From: Chlorobiota bacterium
Lineage (GTDB): Bacteria; Bacteroidota; Bacteroidia; Bacteroidales; F082
Reading direction: 5' to 3'
Assembly: GCA_030619415.1 (NCBI GenBank)
Contig: JAUXBM010000058.1
Span: forward strand, 1 to 8,668
Length of the DNA stretch: 8,668 nucleotides
Shown in pieces: positions 1 to 6,983 of the stretch; the stretch's first letter is position 1, and each line of letters begins with the position of its first letter. The notes beneath the pieces were generated by a model that did not search any database, had not been told where the DNA came from, and worked only from the letters and a program-made list of their open reading frames with translations. Position numbers and translations under genes: made by a program.

Positions 1-108
1 AAGAGTTACATTTGTAATGGACAACAAACCTCCGAATCAAATATCACTTTGGAATTAAAAACACAAAAACCAGGAAAAAGTAGAGTGAAAACGGTCAACG
101 TTATTTAG
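1..108 (+). CDS. Possible C-terminal tail of an upstream gene (partial)
   Basis: Frame 1 is open from the window edge to a TAG at 106-108, giving 35 residues that end in KSRVKTVNVI. The stretch alternates hydrophobic and polar residues (SNITLELKT), like the closing beta strands of a secreted beta-sandwich domain. An open frame of this length at a window edge arises by chance fairly often, so support is weak. The other two plus frames close by base 58. If real, the gene converges on tldE with about 45 bp between stops. No family can be named from this fragment. Confidence 0.35.
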   Translation, partial: KSYICNGQQTSESNITLELKTQKPGKSRVKTVNVI

Positions 109-121
109 GCATTGACATTCG

Positions 122-146
122 TCTTAGGTCTTGCATCTCAGGTCTC
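122..146. repeat. Imperfect short direct repeat in a convergent gap
   Basis: TCTTAGGTCTT at 122-132 recurs as TCTCAGGTCTC at 136-146, a 14-base period with 9 of 11 positions identical. It lies just beyond the tldE stop in a pyrimidine-rich stretch. No hairpin with a T-run, and so no classical terminator, is visible here. Its function is unknown and it may be chance low complexity. Confidence 0.3.
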
Positions 147-153
147 TTCCCAT

Positions 154-1464
154 CTAAATCCCCGCAAAATTGATTCCTTCGAACAGCATGCTTGATGTCC
201 TCCTTGAGGAGGCTCGGTGAACATCATTGCCCATAGCCACCAGCTTTTTCCAAAAATCAAGCGCATTACCCGTGATGTTCATTTCGTAAACCGGGATGGT
301 CATTTTGCCATTTTCAATCAGCATGCCGCCAATTCCGAATGAAAAATCACCTGTTGTGGAATTTGAGTTTCCACCATTGAAACTGGTTACAAGGATGCCT
401 TTATTAATATCTTTGATCATCTCATCCATTGATTGCTTACCATAATCAAAAACGAGGTTTGAGGTTCCGTTCGATGTGGGTGTTTTGCCCAGTTTTCTGC
501 CGTAATAATTATCTATGTAGAAGTTCTTAAGGACTCCTTTGTCAATCATTACCCTTTTCTGCGCAGCAATTCCATCGCTATCATACAGCCTTGATCCGGA
601 GGCGCTTTCTATCAGTGGGTCATCGATGATGGTGAGTTTGTCGGAAGCAACAGTTTTGCCAAGCATCCCTTCGAAGTACGAATTTTTTTGCTGCAGTGAA
701 CGGGCACTCATTGGGCTGATCAGCATTCCTGCCAGTCTGCCGGCGGAACGATTTTCGACTAGCATATCATACTGGCCGCTGTCAATTTTCTTTTGCCCTA
801 TTTTACGAAGTGCCCTTTTCGCGGCATTTATTCCAATCTCTGAGTGGTCGGGGAGTTTGTTGAAAAACCGGTTTACCGACCAGTCGTAATCCTCGGGCCG
901 TGCATCATTGTCCCTGGCTGTAACGCCGGCACTGATTACATAATAAGTTCCTTCGGTGATTCCCTCAAATCCATTGCTAAATACTTTGGCTGATGAGTAA
1001 ATTGTATCCGAAAAACTCCCTTCGGCAGATATTATTTGATCGCTTTGACCAACTGCACTTCGCTCAATTTCCTTGGCTATCTTTATGCGTTTGTCGGTTG
1101 TCAGGTTTTCATGGTAGCTGTCGAGCAGATGCAAATCTGGCTGCTTACCTTGAGGGAAATACTTCGATTCAGTTAATTCCCTGAAATCATCTGCCGACAG
1201 GTATTTGGTTGCCGCTACAGCATCATCAATCAGTTTTTTTATTGAATCCTTTCGGAGGTCGTTGGAAGAATGCCCCGAATATTTATGGTCGAGGTAAATA
1301 TTGATTGATAATTGATTTTCAGTGGTCTCTTTCAGGGTTTCTATTTTGGCATCCCGTACATCAATTTGAACCTTGCGGGAGTTTGAAACAGTGACTGCAC
1401 TTTGGCTGGCGCCTATTTTAGTGGCATAATCAGCTGCCCATTTTGCCAATTCTAATTTATCCAT
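154..1464 (-). CDS. tldE: TldE/PmbA-type subunit of the TldD/TldE metalloprotease
   Basis: A 436-residue protein close to the usual PmbA/TldE length of about 450. In characterised systems this is the non-catalytic partner that pairs with TldD to form a zinc protease acting on unfolded or modified peptides, as in microcin B17 maturation and CcdA antitoxin turnover in E. coli. The N-terminal domain (residues about 1-200) and C-terminal domain (about 230-436) follow the family. The segment SFNGGNSNSTTGDFSFGIGG (361-380) and the following MLIENGK and GND motifs parallel the C-terminal part of TldD next door. No HExxxH motif is present where TldD has one (residues about 240-260 here), as expected for TldE. 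The start is an ATG with no Shine-Dalgarno sequence. The N-terminus (MDKLELAKWAADYATKIGAS) looks cytoplasmic, with no signal peptide, unlike its partner. It lies 65 bp after tldD with no promoter box between them, so it is probably cotranscribed with tldD. Confidence 0.93.
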   Translation of the reverse strand: MDKLELAKWAADYATKIGASQSAVTVSNSRKVQIDVRDAKIETLKETTENQLSINIYLDHKYSGHSSNDLRKDSIKKLIDDAVAATKYLSADDFRELTESKYFPQGKQPDLHLLDSYHENLTTDKRIKIAKEIERSAVGQSDQIISAEGSFSDTIYSSAKVFSNGFEGITEGTYYVISAGVTARDNDARPEDYDWSVNRFFNKLPDHSEIGINAAKRALRKIGQKKIDSGQYDMLVENRSAGRLAGMLISPMSARSLQQKNSYFEGMLGKTVASDKLTIIDDPLIESASGSRLYDSDGIAAQKRVMIDKGVLKNFYIDNYYGRKLGKTPTSNGTSNLVFDYGKQSMDEMIKDINKGILVTSFNGGNSNSTTGDFSFGIGGMLIENGKMTIPVYEMNITGNALDFWKKLVAMGNDVHRASSRRTSSMLFEGINFAGI

Positions 1465-1529
1465 AATAAATAATAGTTGCGGTTATATTTTCATGATTGA
1501 ATAGTAAATGTGATTGCTCAGACATGGTC

Positions 1530-3077
1530 TTAGCTTATGCCTCCAACGGTAATGCTTGAAACTTTAACGGTTGGCAGCCCCATCGAGACAGGAACACTCT
1601 GTCCGTTTTTACCACAAGTCCATCCACCTTCAGCCATTTTAAAGTCGTCGGCTACCATGGTGATGTTATTGAGCACATCAGGACCATTGCCAATTATATT
1701 GATGTCTTTCACCGATCGTGATATCTTGCCATTTTCAATTAAAAAGCCCGATTTTACATAGAAAGTAAAATCACCGCCTCCAATATTCACTTGTCCGTTG
1801 GTAAACGAAACAGCATACAATCCATTTTTGGTATTTGCAATGATCTCATCAAAGGTATGAGGCCCGTTAAGCATATACGTATTACGCATTCGTGGCATTG
1901 GGTTGTACCTGAATGATTCGCGACGGCCACTGCCTGTCGGTTTCAAACCATAGTGTTGCGCACTGATCCTGTCGTGCAGATAGGTGGTGAGAATACCATT
2001 TTCAACCAATACAGTTTCTTCAGTATCATTACCTTCATCATCAATATTCAATGATCCGCGTATATTGGGATTGGTGCCATTATCAACGATGGTGACAAAT
2101 TCATTGGCCACCCGTTTCCCGATTTTATCGCTGAATATGGAAATGTCTTTCCTGTTAAAATCAGCCTCCATTCCATGACCGATTGCCTCATGAAGCAGGA
2201 TGCCTGAACTGCCTGCTGCAAGTACGACTTCCATCTCACCACCCTGGGGTTTTACGGCTTCGAATAACGAAACAGTCCGCTTTACAGATTCAGTTGCTAA
2301 ACGATCAATATTTTCAGGTGTAAAAAATTCGATGCCACGACGGCCGGCCAGGTCAAAATAACCCTGTTCCCGTTTTCCTTTCTGTTCGGCTGTACAACTT
2401 ACCGAAATTGAGCCCTGTGGCCTGTAATCGTAAGTTACACGTCCTTCCGAATTTGCAAAAAGAATGTATGAAGTTTCATCGCTGAACCAAATGTTGGATT
2501 TGATGATCCGGGCGTCGAGCGAAAATACTTTGTCGTTGATCGTTTGCAGGTATGGTATTTTTTCATCTATGGTCACCTGTTCCCATTCCGTTTTAATTGC
2601 ATAATAGTTTGGGTGGGTGTGGGTCGTAAAATCAACCGGATCGACCTTTTTTGTGGAGCCGGCAATATTGGCTGCCGTCCTGGCGGCGTTCTTCATTGCC
2701 TTAAGCGTAACCTCTTCCGTAAAAGTATAACCTGTTTGATCGCCTTTTAAAACCCTGATGCCCACGCCAAAACTAACTTGGGAATAGGCCCGGTTTACCG
2801 ACTTGTCTTCAAGCCCGATATAATTGGTCATGGTATTCTGGAAATAAACATCGCAATAATCGCCACCTTTTGAAAGGCCTTCGGTCATCACATCCCGGAT
2901 GATTTGCTCGTTTACACCGAATCGTTCATAATATGCCGTCAATCTAAGGTTGGAATCGTTGTCAAATGCCATTGCTTTTTTTGAGTTAAGTGATAAAAAG
3001 GAGGGCAGGACAGTCACTCCGACCAATCCGGCGGCTCCTTGCTTTACAAATTTACGTCTGTCAATCTTGTTTTTCAT
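1530..3077 (-). CDS. tldD: TldD-type zinc metalloprotease with a Tat signal peptide
   Basis: A 515-residue protein, the catalytic subunit of the TldD/TldE protease. The zinc and catalytic motif HEAIGH is at residues 296-301 (H296, E297, H301), inside SGILLHEAIGHGMEAD. The third metal ligand of the family, a cysteine in CGKxGQ, is present as C488 (WTCGKNGQSVPV). The catalytic set therefore looks intact. The N-terminus carries a twin-arginine signal: DRRKFVKQG at residues 6-14, a hydrophobic stretch around 15-30, and a plausible cleavage site after AMA at residue 37. E. coli TldD (about 480 residues) has no such extension, and the extra N-terminal length here roughly matches the signal peptide. 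Export to the periplasm as a folded protein is the inference. The start is an ATG with no Shine-Dalgarno sequence, about 36 bases downstream of a -7 promoter box. The gene is followed after 65 bp by tldE, its expected partner. Confidence 0.95.
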   Translation of the reverse strand: MKNKIDRRKFVKQGAAGLVGVTVLPSFLSLNSKKAMAFDNDSNLRLTAYYERFGVNEQIIRDVMTEGLSKGGDYCDVYFQNTMTNYIGLEDKSVNRAYSQVSFGVGIRVLKGDQTGYTFTEEVTLKAMKNAARTAANIAGSTKKVDPVDFTTHTHPNYYAIKTEWEQVTIDEKIPYLQTINDKVFSLDARIIKSNIWFSDETSYILFANSEGRVTYDYRPQGSISVSCTAEQKGKREQGYFDLAGRRGIEFFTPENIDRLATESVKRTVSLFEAVKPQGGEMEVVLAAGSSGILLHEAIGHGMEADFNRKDISIFSDKIGKRVANEFVTIVDNGTNPNIRGSLNIDDEGNDTEETVLVENGILTTYLHDRISAQHYGLKPTGSGRRESFRYNPMPRMRNTYMLNGPHTFDEIIANTKNGLYAVSFTNGQVNIGGGDFTFYVKSGFLIENGKISRSVKDINIIGNGPDVLNNITMVADDFKMAEGGWTCGKNGQSVPVSMGLPTVKVSSITVGGIS

Positions 3078-3119
3078 GGGAATAAAATAATTGGTTGCTG
3101 ATCTTGTTAATGCTTAGGC

Positions 3120-3127
3120 CAAAGTTA
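3120..3127 (-). promoter_or_regulatory. Putative -7 promoter box for tldD-tldE
   Basis: The minus strand reads TAACTTTG, a perfect match to the Bacteroidota -7 consensus TAnnTTTG. It lies in the 112-bp gap between the TlpA-like gene and tldD, 43 bases before the tldD ATG. No TTG -33 element is seen 17-23 bases upstream, so this half-site rests on the -7 box alone. If active, it would let tldD-tldE be transcribed independently of the TlpA-like gene. Confidence 0.4.
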
Positions 3128-3189
3128 GTAAAAATGAAAAACAGCTATGTTCATTAACTAACTATCCATTTCCATGTTAAAATTTGAGA

Positions 3190-4551
3190 TTATTCAAGCG
3201 ATTTGCGCAAATCCCGCTCATTCCCGGGTTTGGCAATAATTTTTTTGTCTTTATCCAGAACAAAAAAGACGGGAGTTGCAACAACGCCGTAATCATCGAT
3301 AATGGGCCCATCCCAACCTTTCAATTCGGCAATGTTGATCCAGTTAAAACCGTTGTTTTCAACAGCTGCTTTCCAGTCAGATTCGCTTTCATCAATGCTA
3401 ATGCCGATGATTTCCAGCTTAGTCGTATTCTCCGGGTTATAATATTCTTTGAAAACGGGTAAAATGTCTTCGCAATGCGGACACCAACTTGCCCAAAAAA
3501 CAAGCACTGTTTTCTCAGCATTTACTGCTGATAATTTAATTGTGGAACCACTCAGGGCAGTTATTTCAAAATCAGGAGCCGGCTGACCGATGGCCAGTTT
3601 TTTGATCAGCCCCATTTTATTTTCCAACTCCAGTTTACGCTCGCTGTTTACACAAAGTTCGCTCAGCAGGTTGTGACTGGCAATGTGTTCAAGCCCCTTT
3701 TCAAACCCAATGGCCTCGAAACCACCAATCAGAAAATCAATTAAAAATTCATAAACCTGCTGATTGGCAAAAGCTTTTTCCAGAACGGTATCAACAGCTA
3801 TCACCAACTGGTTTTCCAGGTCTTCCTGTGAAAGATTTCTTTCCTGGTAAAGACTTAAGTACCCAATTACTTTGGAGGTGAGTATGTTACTCCTGGTAAG
3901 GATGGTGTCGAGGAAATCAGATTCGTTGAAGTAGTTGCTTTTTAAATAGATCTTTTGTTGTGCTTCGTTTAGTTGCGGATCAGCGAAAACCGGTCTGTCC
4001 ACCTGAATAAATCTTGAGACGATTGTGTTGGGATTTTCCTCAATTAGTTTGTTGGCGCGGGTGTTGATCTCTTGCTGCAGTTGGATGGCTTTTTGCAATG
4101 CCTCCTGATAAAAAAGATCATCTGTGGGGTAATATTCCAGCAATGGTTTTAGTAAATCCAGTTTGTATAAATTTAGCCCTTTGATTGATAAGTAATCGTA
4201 GTAAATCAGGTTTTCAACAGATTCAATGATCTGTACCTGGTCGCTTGCCGTAAAACCCGATGTGACAAAACGAATATTTTCGTGATTGTAAATTAACTCA
4301 ACGGCCTTTTTAGGGCCGGCAAAAATTGCATACTGGCCAACCGGGAAATCATCCTTTAAAGCTATTTCGAAAGATCCTGTTTGATCAGTGAAAGCAGTAT
4401 CGACTATTTTTTTCTTGTCGCCCTGAATACGCATCAAATATATTTCGCCACTCTCCAGCCCGCTGATTGTACCACTGATGGAATAGTCCTGTGAAAATGA
4501 GAAAGTTCCCATCACAAGAAAAGCAGCTATTAAATAAATTGTCTTCATCAT
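3190..4551 (-). CDS. Secreted DUF4369/TlpA-like thioredoxin-fold protein
   Basis: A 453-residue envelope protein typical of Bacteroidota. Residues 1-20 form a Sec signal peptide (MMKTIYLIAAFLVMG core) with a probable signal peptidase I site at SFS/Q and no lipobox cysteine, so it should be soluble in the periplasm. A DUF4369-like beta domain follows (about 22-105: SISGTISGLESGEIYLMR, then a DxxGSF turn). Next is a long helical middle section (about 110-315), then a thioredoxin/AhpC-TSA fold (about 323-453). The redox motif is WCPHC with cysteines 357 and 360, and the cis-proline is in ATPVFF (P427). It is predicted to reduce, oxidise or shuffle disulfides; the substrate is unknown. The Pro-His dipeptide is that of DsbA rather than the usual TlpA/ResA pair. 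The frame extends upstream to a TTG at 4572, but that codon lies within the promoter box. The double ATG at 4551/4548 is preceded by AGAAGG and is preferred; 4548 is equally possible. Confidence 0.87.
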   Translation of the reverse strand: MMKTIYLIAAFLVMGTFSFSQDYSISGTISGLESGEIYLMRIQGDKKKIVDTAFTDQTGSFEIALKDDFPVGQYAIFAGPKKAVELIYNHENIRFVTSGFTASDQVQIIESVENLIYYDYLSIKGLNLYKLDLLKPLLEYYPTDDLFYQEALQKAIQLQQEINTRANKLIEENPNTIVSRFIQVDRPVFADPQLNEAQQKIYLKSNYFNESDFLDTILTRSNILTSKVIGYLSLYQERNLSQEDLENQLVIAVDTVLEKAFANQQVYEFLIDFLIGGFEAIGFEKGLEHIASHNLLSELCVNSERKLELENKMGLIKKLAIGQPAPDFEITALSGSTIKLSAVNAEKTVLVFWASWCPHCEDILPVFKEYYNPENTTKLEIIGISIDESESDWKAAVENNGFNWINIAELKGWDGPIIDDYGVVATPVFFVLDKDKKIIAKPGNERDLRKSLE

Positions 4552-4557
4552 CCTTCT
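4552..4557 (-). promoter_or_regulatory. Shine-Dalgarno-like AGAAGG at the TlpA-like gene start
   Basis: The minus strand reads AGAAGG directly before the ATGATG at 4551-4546. This is the only clear purine-rich ribosome-binding-like sequence among the starts in this window. It touches the first ATG and is 3 bases from the second, both tight spacings. The second ATG (4548) may therefore be the true initiator. Confidence 0.35.
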
Positions 4558-4569
4558 GATTTTCGGTTT

Positions 4570-4577
4570 CAAATATA
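4570..4577 (-). promoter_or_regulatory. Putative -7 promoter box for the TlpA-like gene
   Basis: The minus strand reads TATATTTG, a perfect TAnnTTTG match. It is 18 bases before the ATG at 4551, implying a very short 5' leader of roughly a dozen bases. The nearest upstream TTTG (minus strand, 4612-4609) is 31 bases away, outside the usual 17-23 spacing, so only the -7 half is supported. Its position within codons of the longer reading argues against the TTG start at 4572. Confidence 0.4.
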
Positions 4578-4634
4578 CTTTAAGAATTTGGTCTGTACAT
4601 GGTTTTTACAAATTCTGTCCTTTATTGACTGGTT

Positions 4635-4663
4635 TTTGTTTTTGAATCAAATCGTTACATTTG
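4635..4663 (+). promoter_or_regulatory. Bacteroidota-type promoter for ppk2
   Basis: TTTG at 4635-4638, a 17-base spacer, then TACATTTG at 4656-4663. This matches both halves of the Bacteroidota sigma-A promoter (TTG, 17-23 bases, TAnnTTTG). Transcription would begin near 4669-4671, leaving a leader of about 35 bases before the ATG at 4705. It is the best-supported promoter in the window and rules out translation from the upstream TTG at 4588. Confidence 0.62.
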
Positions 4664-4704
4664 CAAGTACACTATCAATCGCATACAATAAAACCGATAT
4701 CAGC

Positions 4705-5523
4705 ATGTCACATAAGAAAGTAATATTGAATAAAAAGGGAAGGTTAGATTACGACTTTTACAACAAAGAGATACAAGAATTTCAAGTCAAGCTGGTAACA
4801 TTGCAGAATTGGATCAAGGAAACCAATGCAAAAGTAGTCGTGATTTTTGAAGGCAGGGATGCTGCCGGGAAAGGTGGTGTTATTAAGCGAATTACTGAAA
4901 AGTTGAACCCACGTATTTGCAAGGTTGTTGCACTTGGTACACCTACTGAAAAAGAGAAAACACAATGGTATTTTCAACGATATGTACAGCAATTGCCGGC
5001 CGGCGGGGAAATGGTGTTATTCGACCGCTCGTGGTATAACCGGGCAGGGGTGGAGCGTGTGATGGGTTTTTGCACTACTGATGAATATTGGGAGTTCCTG
5101 CGATCGTGCCCCAATTTTGAGCGCATGCTTATCCGCTCCGGAATTATCCTGATCAAGTATTGGTTTTCAATCAGCCAGGATGAGCAGGAAAAACGTTTTC
5201 AGGAACGAATTAAAGACCCAACAAAAAGATGGAAATTCAGCAAAATGGATGTGAAATCGAGAGATAAATGGGTTGAATATTCAATGGCCAAGGATGATAT
5301 GTTTTCTTATACCGACACAAAATTATCGCCCTGGCATGTTATTGATACTGATGATAAACGCAAGGCGCGGTTGATGACTATTCGGCATTTACTGGACACC
5401 ATTCCTTATAAAGACCTATCACCTGAACCTTTTGTGTTGCCGCCGAGGAAAAAGCAAAAAGGCTATGTCCGCCCTCCGATGCAGGAACAAACATTCGTCA
5501 AAGATTATTATAAGGCGGATTAA
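4705..5523 (+). CDS. ppk2: Polyphosphate kinase 2, class I (polyP:NDP phosphotransferase)
   Basis: A 272-residue one-domain PPK2, the usual size for the short form. The family transfers phosphate between inorganic polyphosphate and nucleotides in the cytoplasm; class I enzymes mainly make ATP or GTP from the diphosphates. The Walker A motif is FEGRDAAGKGG (48-58, K56), and IKRI follows within four residues. Walker B is MVLFDRSWYNR (103-113, D107). The lid region carries KRFQERIKDPTKRWK (163-177). The GRDAAGKGGxIKRI signature points to class I rather than class III, whose P-loop usually differs at the residue after G; this is from family knowledge and was not aligned. The ATG at 4705 is chosen because a full promoter lies at 4635-4663, and the longer frame would start from a TTG at 4588 upstream of it. 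No Shine-Dalgarno sequence is visible. The stop overlaps the stop of the convergent AsmA gene. Confidence 0.95.
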   Translation: MSHKKVILNKKGRLDYDFYNKEIQEFQVKLVTLQNWIKETNAKVVVIFEGRDAAGKGGVIKRITEKLNPRICKVVALGTPTEKEKTQWYFQRYVQQLPAGGEMVLFDRSWYNRAGVERVMGFCTTDEYWEFLRSCPNFERMLIRSGIILIKYWFSISQDEQEKRFQERIKDPTKRWKFSKMDVKSRDKWVEYSMAKDDMFSYTDTKLSPWHVIDTDDKRKARLMTIRHLLDTIPYKDLSPEPFVLPPRKKQKGYVRPPMQEQTFVKDYYKAD

Positions 5524-6953
5524 TTACCAGATGGATGAGAAACGGACCCGGTATATACCGGATCGCATGTTATGCGTGAAGGTTTGGCCAATTTAAGCCA
5601 GAGATCATCGATCGATCCTCCTACCCTTCCCAAAGTTGAGAAACTTTCTTTTTCGGGAACAATAAATGAACCATTCATTTCCTCGCTCAGCACTGCACAG
5701 CCTTCTTTATTAATCAGGGCGATCATCATATTATTGTAAGTATTCTTCGTAAGGTCGAGCTTACCTGTCAGTGCCATCCTGTATTTTGCGGTACTAAAAG
5801 CAACATCGTGGGCCGAGGCGATCCCTTTGTCAATGCTCCAGTTAGAAACAAATTTATTGATTTCGGTCATTTCGGTCACGTTTGTCGAAAAAGCATTGGC
5901 ATAAGTAATTGCCTTTGTAAAAACAGCTCCATATGGTCCTGCTACAAATACGGATGCCAAGGCATCAACACTAAAATATTTGGCGTTGTAGTAATTGTTC
6001 AGTGCTTTATCCAGGCTAATACTTTGCATAAGCAGTTTACTTCCGGTCACCTTGATCTCCCCTTTCATCGTTTTGATCGCCTCTGCCCAGTCAAAGCTGT
6101 GAAACGCAATATCCAGACTGGTATTCAGTTTTCCGTAAAGTAATTCATCTGTATTGATGGCTTCCTGAAATTCTCCAATATCCAGACCAACCAATTGATG
6201 CTGGACATGGACAAATACCGGTTTCTGCGTGAAATCAATAATGGCTTTGCCGCTACTCTTTCCTCTGAAATAAGTCTTGTCCTTTGGCTGGATGGAGATT
6301 TTGCCTCCGCGGCTATCCACTTTAAGCTGCAATGAATCAATTAATAACATGTTCAGATGAAAAGAATTGATGTCAATGATTCCACTATAACTGAGTTTAT
6401 TAATATCAATATTATTAATGGTTCCCTGAAAATTTAGATTCTTTGTTTGCAGATTAATTCCCGTAACCATAAGGCTATCACCTCTTGGCCGGTCAAAATA
6501 AAACACACGTCCATTTTCGATAGTCAAATCTGACAGTGCTATTTGCTGACTGTCTCGAATACCACCTGATGGGAAGCCGGCCTGAGGAGAATGGTAGTTG
6601 AAAACTCCGTCCAAATCACGAACCAGGTAAACCTGAGGCTCTTTAAAATGAAGTGCATTAATATTGATCTCTCGCGAAAATAGTTTCTTGTAATCGAGTG
6701 CAACTTCAACCTGCTCCACTTTGAAAAGGTAGGTCTCGTGGCTGATGATTTTCAGGTCGCTGATGACCAGACTTACACCGGGGAAAACCTTTAGCGCCAC
6801 CTGTCCATCAATTGTAGTTTTTAAACCAAACGTTTTTGTTAATGTATCTTCAAGATTGGGTTTTAATTTTTTTACATATATGGAAGTTGCAACAAATGCA
6901 ATAACCGTCAAGCCAATTAGAGAGACAAGTACCCAGATGATAATTTTTTTCAT
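5520..6953 (-). CDS. AsmA-family membrane-anchored envelope protein
   Basis: A 477-residue protein with a single N-terminal membrane anchor (residues about 4-26, starting MKKIIIWVLVSLIGLTVIAF). It is followed by the AsmA N-terminal pattern: a hydrophilic stretch, then FPGVSLVISDLKI and repeated beta-strand units. The rest is a beta-rich periplasmic body. The C-terminal end has the motif GCAVLSEE, then CDPVYTGSVSHP, with cysteines at about 419 and 463, a pairing typical of AsmA C-termini. AsmA-like proteins are thought to form grooves that carry lipids between inner and outer membranes; no substrate can be read from this sequence. It is shorter than E. coli AsmA (about 617 residues). The frame runs 11 codons further to a TTG at 6986, but that codon overlaps a promoter box, so the ATG at 6953 is preferred. 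It appears monocistronic. Confidence 0.85.
   Translation of the reverse strand: MKKIIIWVLVSLIGLTVIAFVATSIYVKKLKPNLEDTLTKTFGLKTTIDGQVALKVFPGVSLVISDLKIISHETYLFKVEQVEVALDYKKLFSREININALHFKEPQVYLVRDLDGVFNYHSPQAGFPSGGIRDSQQIALSDLTIENGRVFYFDRPRGDSLMVTGINLQTKNLNFQGTINNIDINKLSYSGIIDINSFHLNMLLIDSLQLKVDSRGGKISIQPKDKTYFRGKSSGKAIIDFTQKPVFVHVQHQLVGLDIGEFQEAINTDELLYGKLNTSLDIAFHSFDWAEAIKTMKGEIKVTGSKLLMQSISLDKALNNYYNAKYFSVDALASVFVAGPYGAVFTKAITYANAFSTNVTEMTEINKFVSNWSIDKGIASAHDVAFSTAKYRMALTGKLDLTKNTYNNMMIALINKEGCAVLSEEMNGSFIVPEKESFSTLGRVGGSIDDLWLKLAKPSRITCDPVYTGSVSHPSGN
5546..5576. repeat. Two adjacent inverted repeats at the convergent 3' ends
   Basis: CCGGTATATACCGG at 5548-5561 is a perfect 14-base palindrome (5-bp GC-rich stem with an ATAT loop). 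It extends to 5546-5563 with one mismatch. Directly after it, CGCAT-GTT-ATGCG at 5564-5576 is a perfect 5-bp stem with a 3-base loop. Both lie inside the last codons of the AsmA gene and 23-53 bases past the ppk2 stop. No T-run follows on either strand, so this is not a standard intrinsic terminator. It could still mark or protect the 3' end of the ppk2 mRNA. Confidence 0.45.
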
Positions 6954-6983
6954 GTGATAAATGGTAAGCAATAAAATTCGATG

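Noticed and set aside
539..1184. Two plus-strand open frames (539-889 and 993-1184) opposite tldE
   Set aside because: They lie wholly inside the well-supported tldE gene on the other strand, have no recognisable domain and look like antisense shadows.
1465..1529. Separate promoter for tldE
   Set aside because: No TAnnTTTG match is present on the minus strand in this 65-bp gap, so cotranscription with tldD is simpler.
1537..2750. Several plus- and minus-strand frames of 60-75 residues inside tldD
   Set aside because: tldD is continuous, full length and keeps its catalytic motifs; the small frames are low-information products of other reading frames.
3078..3189. Intrinsic terminator between the TlpA-like gene and tldD
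   Set aside because: The stretch has only short AT-rich pairings and no GC-rich stem followed by a T-run on the minus strand.
3184..3521. Small frames inside the 3' part of the TlpA-like gene
   Set aside because: They overlap the conserved thioredoxin domain and match nothing I recognise.
4588..4704. N-terminal extension of ppk2 from a TTG at 4588
   Set aside because: It would place the promoter inside the coding region, adds a hydrophobic segment foreign to PPK2 and uses a rare start; the ATG at 4705 gives a normal-length protein.
6125..6340. Minus-strand frame inside the AsmA gene
   Set aside because: It is a shadow of the AsmA coding sequence in another frame, with no independent start signal.
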